Shown: positions 1 to 4,760 of the stretch, in pieces | Position numbering within the stretch: the first letter of the stretch is position 1 | Layout of the letters: each line of letters opens with the position of its first letter | DNA from: Clostridiaceae bacterium | Lineage (GTDB): Bacteria; Bacillota; Clostridia; Saccharofermentanales; UBA5734 | NCBI GenBank assembly: GCA_012727965.1 | Contig: JAAYFZ010000163.1 | Location: forward strand, 1 to 5,496 | Reading direction: 5' to 3' | DNA: 5,496 nt | Program-made: the position numbers and the translations under genes | The notes under the pieces: model-generated | Database searches by the model: none | The model's input: the letters and a program-made list of their open reading frames with translations, nothing else | Told to the model about the DNA's origin: nothing

Positions 1-48
1 GGGCATGATCATGAACTAGTTTATGTGATCAAATAAAAATGAACTGAC
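1..48. other. Left-edge intergenic stretch with short palindromes
   Basis: This AT-rich stretch lies downstream of the flavoprotein stop codon. CATGATCATG (4-13) is a perfect palindrome. TGATCA occurs at 6-11 and again at 26-31, flanking the palindrome AACTAGTT (14-21), so the whole 6-31 segment is a rough inverted repeat. On the minus strand it could form a weak hairpin after the flavoprotein gene, but no U-tract follows it. It could also be an operator for a gene beyond the left edge. No coding region is seen. Confidence 0.3.
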
Positions 49-948
49 TCAACCGCCCCATTGGAGCTTAGGCGCTTTTTCACCGCGGCTCTCTTTGACA
101 AAAGTCGCTGCCGACATGCCGGCCTTCGCTCCTTCGCCAACAGCCACCGCTACCTGCAGCAGGCCGCCAGTGCAATCGCCAGCTGCGAATACGCCAGGTA
201 GATTAGTTGCCTGGCCGCCATCAGTAAGGATAACCTTACCGTCATTGTCCAGCCCGAGCTTAAGTGCCAGATCAAGCGCAGATGCTGTGCCCTCAGCGAC
301 GAAGATGCCATCGAGGTCTAGCTTGCTGCCATCCTCAAAGTCTAATCCGGCAACTCTGTCATCCTCTCCGCGCACTGCTGCGATCTTCCTCTTATCAAGT
401 ATGATCTTTTCATCAGCAAAAGTTCCTTCGAAATCACGTCCATTTGTCATCAAATATATATTGGCGGCAAAAGGCTTAAGTTCGCTAGCTTCTTTCAGAG
501 CATAGTCTCCGCTGCCAATAACAGCGACACTTTTGCCGCGATAGAAGAACCCGTCACAGGTGGCACAATAACTTACACCCTTACCCTCATATTCAGTGAT
601 GCCTTTTACAGATGCCTTGCGCCTTGGTATGCCGGTAGAAAGTACGACAGAAACAGCCTCAAAAGAACTCTTCGAAGTATGAACTTCAAAATGCTCCATC
701 CAGCTGACTCCTGTAACTTCATCTACGATCAGTTCGACACCGAGTCTCTTAGCCTGCGCTTCACTGGCAGCAAGTAATTCCAGACCTGAGATAGGTTGTT
801 CGAAACCAAGATAATTCTCAATTTTGTCAGCCTTCTCCAAGGCTCCATAGTCTCTGCCTATTACTAGAACCGACAATCCTGCTCTAACAGCATAAATAGC
901 TGCACTTAGTCCTGCCGGACCCTTGCCGATTACAACCAAATCATACAT
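49..948 (-). CDS. Thioredoxin reductase-like FAD-dependent disulphide oxidoreductase with atypical electron-donor domain
   Basis: The predicted 299-aa soluble flavoprotein has the low-molecular-weight thioredoxin reductase fold. The N-terminal FAD dinucleotide motif is GKGPAG (8-13). The redox-active disulphide is YCATCDG (C128 and C131). A second Rossmann motif, GSGDYA (145-150), lies in the central nucleotide domain, and FAA-GD near 254-258 is the C-terminal FAD contact. Length is slightly below the usual 305-320 aa. The HRRxxxR stretch that binds the NADPH 2'-phosphate is absent; the matching segment reads YLMTNGRDF (165-173). The RQ that usually follows the last FAD motif is also altered (GGLLQV). 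By family knowledge this suggests a donor other than NADPH, for example ferredoxin as in clostridial FFTR enzymes, but that is inference. An upstream in-frame ATG at 975 was rejected because the AGGAGG (957-962) lies inside that extension, 8 nt before the chosen ATG. No thioredoxin gene is adjacent. It is transcribed separately from hcp, being separated by a terminator. Confidence 0.88.
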   Translation of the reverse strand: MYDLVVIGKGPAGLSAAIYAVRAGLSVLVIGRDYGALEKADKIENYLGFEQPISGLELLAASEAQAKRLGVELIVDEVTGVSWMEHFEVHTSKSSFEAVSVVLSTGIPRRKASVKGITEYEGKGVSYCATCDGFFYRGKSVAVIGSGDYALKEASELKPFAANIYLMTNGRDFEGTFADEKIILDKRKIAAVRGEDDRVAGLDFEDGSKLDLDGIFVAEGTASALDLALKLGLDNDGKVILTDGGQATNLPGVFAAGDCTGGLLQVAVAVGEGAKAGMSAATFVKESRGEKAPKLQWGG

Positions 949-956
949 AAAATATA

Positions 957-962
957 CCTCCT
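957..962 (-). promoter_or_regulatory. Ribosome binding site that fixes the flavoprotein start
   Basis: AGGAGG on the minus strand lies 8 nt before the ATG at 946-948. It falls within the alternative longer reading that starts at 975, so it decides in favour of the 299-aa protein. Confidence 0.85.
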
Positions 963-992
963 GAACGATATGCAAATTTTCTTACATAGTAA

Positions 993-1021
993 ATATTAAG
1001 TCATTGCCTGCGTCTAAACAA
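993..1021 (-). promoter_or_regulatory. Candidate sigma-A promoter of the flavoprotein gene
   Basis: On the minus strand, TTGTTT (1016-1021) and TAATAT (993-998) are separated by exactly 17 bp. The matches to consensus are 3 of 6 for -35 and 4 of 6 for -10. Transcription would start near 986 and give a leader of about 38 nt ending in the AGGAGG site. It lies just downstream of the hcp terminator, as expected for an independent unit. The boxes are weak, so this is a candidate only. Confidence 0.4.
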
Positions 1022-1043
1022 GTGATTCGGTTACATAAGAAGC

Positions 1044-1100
1044 AAAAAACCGCTCTGACCTCATTTGCCGCGGGGAAGCGCAGACGAGGAGAGCGGTTTT
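1044..1100 (-). terminator. Strong intrinsic terminator downstream of hcp (potentially bidirectional)
   Basis: AAAACCGCTCT (1046-1056) pairs perfectly with AGAGCGGTTTT (1090-1100). After a 2-nt bulge, CCTC (1059-1062) pairs with GAGG (1086-1089). The apical part can fold further, with TGC and GC (1066-1071) pairing with GCGCA (1078-1082). Read on the minus strand, the stem is followed by six T residues (complement of 1044-1049), the classical intrinsic terminator layout for hcp. Four T residues on the other strand give it some bidirectional potential, though no plus-strand gene reads into it. Confidence 0.88.
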
Positions 1101-1113
1101 GTTGATGTATGAA

Positions 1114-1133
1114 AACTATCAAAAAAGATAGTT
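1114..1133 (-). repeat. Small hairpin in the hcp 3' untranslated region
   Basis: AACTATC (1114-1120) and GATAGTT (1127-1133) form a perfect 7-bp inverted repeat around a 6-nt homopolymer loop. It lies between the hcp stop codon and the main terminator. On the transcript the loop is all U. It is too AT-rich to terminate strongly by itself and may act as an mRNA-end stabiliser or pause site, or be incidental. Confidence 0.4.
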
Positions 1134-1153
1134 ATGTAAGAGCTAGCTAGCTA

Positions 1154-2758
1154 TTAGCCGAGGATCGCCTTAAGATCTTCTTCGGCAGTAGTTGTCGGAC
1201 GGATGCCGAATTGCTCAACCAGTACATTCAGAACATTAGGCGATACGAAATAAGGCAGTGTGGGGCCGAGGTAAATATTCTTGACGCCGAGTGCCAGCAG
1301 TGTCAACAGAACACAAACTGCTTTTTGCTCATACCATGAGAGTACAAGTGTCAGCGGCAGGCTGTTGATATCTGTCTCAAAAGCTTCGGCCAGAGCTACA
1401 GCAACCTTGATTGCTGAGTAAGAGTCATTGCATTGCCCCATATCCATGATACGCGGGAAAGGTCCGATCTTGCCGATGTCGAGATCGTTGAAACGGAACT
1501 TGCCGCAGGCTAATGTCAGGATAAGTGTATCTGCAGGTGACTTGGCAACAATATCAGTATAGTAGTTGCGTCCTGGTTTAGCTCCGTCGCAGCCGCCGAC
1601 CAGCATGATATGCTTGAGGTCGCCGCCTTTTACCGCGCCTATTACCTGATCAGCTACGCTGAGCACTGTATGGTGACCGAAACCAGTTGTCAGAACTGTA
1701 CCGCCGTTGATGCCGGTCATGTATTTTTCTTCACTATAGCCGCCGAGCTCGAGAGCCTTGGCGATCACCTGCGAGAAATCTTTGCCATCTTCTGTATCAT
1801 TGATATGAACCAGACCGGGATATTCGACAACAGCTGTTGTGAATACGCGATCTTTGTAGGAATCCTTAGGCGGCATCAGGCAGTTAGTCGTGAAGAGAAA
1901 AGCGCCGGGAACTCCATCGAATTCCTTCTGCTGATTCTGCCAGGCTGTACCAAAATTGCCCTTGAGATGCTCGTATTTTTTGAGCTCAGGATAACCATGT
2001 GCCGGCAGCATTTCGCCATGAGTATAAATATTGATGCCCTTGCCAGCTGACTGATCGAGCAGCTGCTTGAGATCGTGCAGGTCATGACCTGATACAACGA
2101 TAAAAGGCCCCTTCTCGATGATGGTGGTAACTTCTGTTGGTACGGGATTGCCGTAAGCGCCGGTATTGGCAGCGTCAAGCAGCTCCATGCAGCGGAAATT
2201 GTCCTTGCCGAACTGCATCAGGATATCGAGCCAGTTGGCCACACTATGATTAAGTCCGACAGCTCTCATATTGATGAAGAGAGCCTCATTTACTTCTTTG
2301 TCAGTACGACCAAGAACATAAGCATGATATGCATAAGCTCCCATGCCGCGCAGACCAAGCAGCAGCAGTGAACGCAGCGATACCTGGTCCGGATCGCCGA
2401 TGAAGAGCTCATCAGCACTGAAGATATCAGGCTGAGGAACACAGGAGCAGCAAGAGCCGCAACCTTCATTAATGGGGCTGCGATTTTCGATAGTGAACTC
2501 GACCAGATTGATCATCTTCTGCAGACTATCGTCATCGAAGCTGACATTTGTAACTGTTGTAAACAGGCCTTCCATCATCAGTCTGGCGTCGAAATCAGTT
2601 ATATCCTGATCTTCCATGATCATCGCATAGCGGATCAGAGCATAAGTGAGTTCATCCTGCAGTGCTGAGGTTGAAGGTCCTTTGCCGCAAACACCTACGG
2701 TGGTGCAGCCCTTGTTTGGGACTGTTTGTTCGCATTGGAAACAGAGCATGTCTGACAT
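1154..2758 (-). CDS. hcp: Hybrid cluster protein (Hcp, hydroxylamine/NO reductase)
   Basis: The predicted 534-aa cytoplasmic protein is full length for the family. Hcp reduces hydroxylamine to ammonia in vitro; in E. coli it is a high-affinity NO reductase acting in nitrosative-stress defence. The N-terminal cubane motif is C6-x2-C9-x8-C18-x5-C24, the spacing found in strict anaerobes. All expected ligands of the Fe4S2O2 hybrid cluster can be placed by motif: H225 (SGHDLHD), E249 (THGEMLPAHGYPEL), C293 (TNCLMPP), C390 (GGCDGAKPGR, the persulphide-bearing position), C418 (LACGKFRF), C443 (GQCNDSYSA) and E477 (WYEQKAV). Unusually, the segment C100, C103, C104 and C106 adds four clustered cysteines not needed for either known cluster. 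Translation starts at ATG 2758, 9 nt after AGGAGGA (2768-2774), and ends with tandem stops TAA-TAG (1154-1156, 1151-1153). It lies 77 bp downstream of frdX on the same strand and is probably co-transcribed with it. Confidence 0.97.
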   Translation of the reverse strand: MSDMLCFQCEQTVPNKGCTTVGVCGKGPSTSALQDELTYALIRYAMIMEDQDITDFDARLMMEGLFTTVTNVSFDDDSLQKMINLVEFTIENRSPINEGCGSCCSCVPQPDIFSADELFIGDPDQVSLRSLLLLGLRGMGAYAYHAYVLGRTDKEVNEALFINMRAVGLNHSVANWLDILMQFGKDNFRCMELLDAANTGAYGNPVPTEVTTIIEKGPFIVVSGHDLHDLKQLLDQSAGKGINIYTHGEMLPAHGYPELKKYEHLKGNFGTAWQNQQKEFDGVPGAFLFTTNCLMPPKDSYKDRVFTTAVVEYPGLVHINDTEDGKDFSQVIAKALELGGYSEEKYMTGINGGTVLTTGFGHHTVLSVADQVIGAVKGGDLKHIMLVGGCDGAKPGRNYYTDIVAKSPADTLILTLACGKFRFNDLDIGKIGPFPRIMDMGQCNDSYSAIKVAVALAEAFETDINSLPLTLVLSWYEQKAVCVLLTLLALGVKNIYLGPTLPYFVSPNVLNVLVEQFGIRPTTTAEEDLKAILG

Positions 2759-2835
2759 AAATAAAAATCCTCCTGTGATTTTGTTTAGCTTATTTTATCG
2801 GTCTGTTCAAGATCATATAGACGTATATAACTATG
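2759..2835 (-). promoter_or_regulatory. frdX-hcp intergenic region with possible internal promoter
   Basis: This 77-bp AT-rich gap contains the hcp ribosome binding site AGGAGGA (2768-2774). A possible -35, TTGAAC (2805-2810 on the minus strand), stands 17 bp from a poor -10 (TAAACA, 2782-2787). A better -10 look-alike, TAAAAT (2792-2797), has no good -35 partner. No terminator hairpin with a U-tract is seen, so read-through from frdX is the simplest reading. An additional hcp start site cannot be excluded. Confidence 0.3.
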
Positions 2836-3594
2836 TTAATCTTCCAAAATCCTACCGTCTGTGCTTATGGTTACGACCTGCCAGGGAATCATTTTGCCGC
2901 TGGCTTGCAGAGCCTGTTTAGCTGCCATCTCCAAACCGCCGCAGCAAGGAACTTCCATGCGGACGATCATCACACTCTTGATATCATTAAGACTTAGGAT
3001 CTGCGTTAGCTTATCAGCATAATTGCCGGCATCTAGTTTGGGACAGCCGATAGCTGTTATATGTCCCTTGATAAATTCCTGATGGAAATTAGCCCTGGCA
3101 AAAGCCGCGCAGTCTGCTGCGATCAGCAGGCGGGCATTGTGGTAATACGGAGCTTGTACAGGCAGCAGCTTAAGCTGGCATGGCCACTGCTGCAGTTCTG
3201 AAACCGCTTGATTGGCAGGTGCAGCAGATACAGACCTTTCTGAACTATCTTCTCTCTTCATGGAGCGGGCTTGACTGCCGGGGCATCCTGAAAATACTGG
3301 AGCTGATGCTCTACGTAGAGCATCCTCAGCCGCATTTTGCTTCATTTCGAGATCAGCAGGTGAACCCGGTGCCGGCATCGTAAATTCTTCTGCCTTGCGT
3401 TTTTTAACCGTAATAGCTCCGGTCGGACAAGCCGGCAGGCATGCTCCGAGTCCATCACAATATGCTTCCGATACTAGTTTGGCCTTGCCGTTTATCATTG
3501 CCAGAGCACCCTCATGACAACCCGTAATGCAGAGGCCGCAGCCATTACATTTCTCTTCATCGATATGGATTATGTCTCTTTCCAGTACAGCCAT
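2836..3594 (-). CDS. frdX: Hcp-associated ferredoxin-like iron-sulphur protein (FrdX type)
   Basis: The predicted 252-aa cytoplasmic protein belongs to the ferredoxin-like family encoded beside hcp in many anaerobes, and it is the likely electron donor to Hcp. Residues 1-65 are a bacterial dicluster ferredoxin domain. The first motif is canonical, C16-x2-C19-x2-C22-x3-C26. The second is C46-DGLGA-C52-LPA-C56-P, in which leucine (L49) takes the place of the second cysteine. A variable linker (66-130) contains a GCPGSQARS motif (C104). The C-terminal domain (about 135-252) carries QWPCQLKL, LIAADCAAF (C162), IGCPKLD (C184) and EVPCCGG (C217, C218), which are typical of this family but of unknown function. 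The start is supported by GAGGGA 5 nt upstream. It is the first gene of a probable frdX-hcp operon, divergent from the Crp/Fnr regulator. The symbol follows the usage for hcp-linked ferredoxins and rests on family and context. Confidence 0.9.
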   Translation of the reverse strand: MAVLERDIIHIDEEKCNGCGLCITGCHEGALAMINGKAKLVSEAYCDGLGACLPACPTGAITVKKRKAEEFTMPAPGSPADLEMKQNAAEDALRRASAPVFSGCPGSQARSMKREDSSERSVSAAPANQAVSELQQWPCQLKLLPVQAPYYHNARLLIAADCAAFARANFHQEFIKGHITAIGCPKLDAGNYADKLTQILSLNDIKSVMIVRMEVPCCGGLEMAAKQALQASGKMIPWQVVTISTDGRILED

Positions 3595-3631
3595 TTATTT
3601 CCCTCACTTATATATATTGTTTCCTTCTTAG

Positions 3632-3660
3632 TTGCTTGTCATGTCAGAGTATACTATAAT
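3632..3660 (+). promoter_or_regulatory. Sigma-A promoter of the Crp/Fnr regulator gene
   Basis: A perfect TATAAT (3655-3660) stands 17 bp downstream of TTGCTT (3632-3637, 3 of 6 matches). Transcription would start near 3667, giving a leader of about 45 nt. Both the long inverted repeat and the following 14-bp palindrome overlap or directly follow the start site, which fits autorepression. Confidence 0.6.
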
Positions 3661-3674
3661 CACGGACATGACAA
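3636..3674. promoter_or_regulatory. Long inverted repeat, candidate operator of the divergent promoters
   Basis: TTGTCATGTC (3636-3645) and GACATGACAA (3665-3674) are perfect 10-bp inverted copies separated by 19 bp. The spacer holds the TATAAT of the regulator promoter and the candidate -10 of frdX. Arm centres are 29 bp apart, close to three helical turns, which would put two bound dimers on one face of the DNA. Each arm also approximates the palindrome TTGTCATGACAA. Binding by the adjacent Crp/Fnr protein is inference. Confidence 0.6.
3648..3674 (-). promoter_or_regulatory. Candidate frdX-hcp promoter in the divergent region
   Basis: On the minus strand, TTGTCA (3669-3674) is a fair -35 and TATACT (3648-3653) a good -10, but the spacer is only 15 bp, shorter than optimal. 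The short spacer fits a promoter needing an activator. The -35 is embedded in the right arm of the inverted repeat, and the -10 overlaps the -10 region of the opposite promoter, so the two directions would compete. It is a tentative call. Confidence 0.33.
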
Positions 3675-3675
3675 C

Positions 3676-3689
3676 GTAGCCATGGCTAC
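3676..3689. promoter_or_regulatory. Perfect 14-bp palindrome, candidate Crp/Fnr-type operator
   Basis: GTAGCCATGGCTAC is a perfect palindrome in the 5+4+5 geometry of FNR-type sites (half-site, four-base centre, half-site), but with GTAGC half-sites instead of TTGAT. It sits at about +10 to +23 of the regulator transcript, upstream of the ribosome binding site GGAGGG (3700-3705). A bound protein there would block transcription of the regulator gene. Confidence 0.55.
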
Positions 3690-3711
3690 ATAAGTTTCCG
3701 GAGGGTGATTC

Positions 3712-4401
3712 ATGTTTGAACAGTATTTACCGCAATTCAAGCAGACTGGTCTATTTAACAGTCTGCAGGATGAGGATATTATCGGTATGATGCCTTGCTT
3801 CAGTGCATCTGAGACAAAATGCATCAAGGGTGATATTCTCTTTCAGGCCGGTGATCGGCAGACAACTATTGGGATAGTAGTCCGAGGTGAGATACATATT
3901 CAAAAAGAGGACTATGCTGGAAATCGCTTCCTGGTAAATGTTCTTTCGCCAGGAGATATGTTTGGGGAGGTTTCGGCTTTTGCCAATATAGACCGCTGGG
4001 CTAACACTGTACTTGCCGGTGATGACAGCAGTGTCGTTTTCATAAGAGTGGAGAGGATCAGCAAGCCATGCTGCCGCGTCTGTGCTTCTCATCAGGTTCT
4101 AATTGAAAACATGTTGAAGATCGTGGCACGCAAGGCGCTTCATATGAATTCACGCATAAATTATCTCAAGCTGCGCGGCATGCGTGAGAAGCTGGCGAAT
4201 TTTCTAATGGAGCAATCGTTAAAAAACGGGCGCACTACCTTCGATCTGCCAATGAACCGTGAGGCCCTGGCTGATTTTCTCAATGTTTCAAGACCGTCGA
4301 TGTCGCGTGAACTAGGCCGTATGCGCGATGAAGGTATAATTGACTTCTATCGGTCTTCATTTGTTATCAAAAATGTTGAGGCGCTTAAACAGATGATATA
4401 A
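3712..4401 (+). CDS. Crp/Fnr-family transcriptional regulator, probable HcpR-type nitrosative-stress sensor
   Basis: The predicted 229-aa cytoplasmic DNA-binding protein is normal length for the Crp/Fnr superfamily. Residues about 15-115 form the cyclic-nucleotide-binding-like beta barrel (including VVRGEIHI and SPGDMFGEVSAF). Residues about 125-150 form the dimerisation helix. The C-terminal winged helix-turn-helix spans about 175-229, with MNREALADFL-NVSRPSMSREL as the HTH. The recognition helix reads SRPSMSR (193-199), not the SRETVSR of FNR, so TTGAT or TGTGA sites are not expected. The FNR N-terminal cysteine cluster is absent. Cysteines are C29, C37, C120, C121 and C124, the last group in a PCxxxCxxH motif (119-127). 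The start is supported by GGAGGG 6 nt upstream. Divergent placement from frdX-hcp matches HcpR regulators, which respond to NO-type stress. The ligand and HcpR identity are inferred from context. Confidence 0.92.
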   Translation: MFEQYLPQFKQTGLFNSLQDEDIIGMMPCFSASETKCIKGDILFQAGDRQTTIGIVVRGEIHIQKEDYAGNRFLVNVLSPGDMFGEVSAFANIDRWANTVLAGDDSSVVFIRVERISKPCCRVCASHQVLIENMLKIVARKALHMNSRINYLKLRGMREKLANFLMEQSLKNGRTTFDLPMNREALADFLNVSRPSMSRELGRMRDEGIIDFYRSSFVIKNVEALKQMI

Positions 4402-4503
4402 AGCCTGTTACAGTTGTTTTATCGACAGCTCAGGGCTAAAATATAGACAGATCGTAACTTCAAGCTGCCTTGTGGCAGCATATTTGTACAGGAGGATATC
4501 CGA
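4402..4503 (+). promoter_or_regulatory. Candidate promoter and leader of the ACT-like protein/aminopeptidase unit
   Basis: TTGTTT (4414-4419) and TAAAAT (4437-4442, 5 of 6 matches) are separated by exactly 17 bp, predicting a start near 4449. An imperfect hairpin overlaps this region (AGCC at 4402-4405 with GGGCT at 4433-4437), but no U-tract follows, so a terminator for the regulator gene is not convincing. The leader ends in AGGAGGA (4490-4496), 7 nt before the ATG. Confidence 0.45.
4464..4479 (+). repeat. Stem-loop in the leader just upstream of the ribosome binding site
   Basis: GCTGCC (4464-4469) and GGCAGC (4474-4479) form a perfect GC-rich 6-bp stem with a TTGT loop. It ends 10 nt before the AGGAGGA site. 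The downstream sequence (ATATTTG) is a poor U-tract. It could be a weak terminator of the upstream regulator transcript or a structural element of the leader. Confidence 0.45.
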
Positions 4504-4752
4504 ATGGGAAATCATAATATTATGATCGTAAAAGTAAACCACAGACTTCATCAGGCAGAAGCTCTGCAGAAGGTTCTTTCTGAATATGGCTGCAGTATTC
4601 GGACCAGACTTGGATTGCACGAAGCAGGAGATGCTTGCGCGAATGATGGACTTATCATTCTGCAGCTGGTCTCCGGCCAGGCGGATCTTGATAAATTTGC
4701 CGCTGATCTGTCTGCTCTTGAGGGTATTGATGCCCGTTTGATCAGGATCTGA
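4504..4752 (+). CDS. Small ACT-like ferredoxin-fold protein (TM1266-like putative regulator family)
   Basis: The 82-aa protein has the beta-alpha-beta-beta-alpha-beta pattern of a small ACT or NikR-C-terminal-like domain. Strands are visible at NIMIVKVN (5-12), the SIRTRLGLHE region (31-40), LIILQLVSG (50-58) and DARLIRI (76-82), with helices at about 14-27 and 61-73. The RLGLHEAGDAC segment (35-45) resembles that of small clostridial proteins related to TM1266, a putative iron-only-hydrogenase system regulator. C30, H39 and C45 could bind metal, but this is speculation. It has no DNA-binding domain, so it is probably a ligand-binding or accessory protein. The start is supported by AGGAGGA 7 nt upstream. 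Its stop overlaps the ribosome binding site of the next gene, so the two are probably translated from one message. No specific function is known to me. Confidence 0.75.
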   Translation: MGNHNIMIVKVNHRLHQAEALQKVLSEYGCSIRTRLGLHEAGDACANDGLIILQLVSGQADLDKFAADLSALEGIDARLIRI

Positions 4753-4760
4753 GGGCGTAG

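Noticed and set aside
95..505. Plus-strand 136-aa open frame
   Set aside because: It is antisense to the flavoprotein gene, rich in Ser/Pro/Ala from frame shadowing, and has no recognisable domain.
949..975. N-terminal extension of the flavoprotein from the upstream ATG
   Set aside because: It contains the AGGAGG ribosome binding site and adds residues before the conserved first beta strand of the FAD domain.
1141..1152. AGCTAGCTAGCT perfect palindrome/tetranucleotide repeat
   Set aside because: It is a three-unit tetranucleotide repeat just after the hcp stop codon, too short and simple to assign a role.
2078..2091. Perfect palindrome CAGGTCATGACCTG, similar in size to an operator
   Set aside because: It lies inside hcp and encodes the conserved SGHDL segment containing the hybrid-cluster histidine, so coding constraint explains it.
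1610..2178. Open frames on both strands inside hcp (146 aa plus, 100 aa minus)
   Set aside because: They overlap a complete hcp gene with all its ligands and show no family features.
2646..2921. Plus-strand 91-aa open frame spanning the hcp-frdX junction
   Set aside because: It overlaps both genes and the hcp ribosome binding site on the other strand; no domain.
3180..3383. Plus-strand 67-aa open frame within frdX
   Set aside because: It is an antisense shadow of the linker and C-terminal domain of frdX.
3682..3693. Mini open frame ATG GCT ACA TAA upstream of the regulator gene
   Set aside because: It has only three codons, no ribosome binding site and an ATG that is part of the palindrome; probably not translated.
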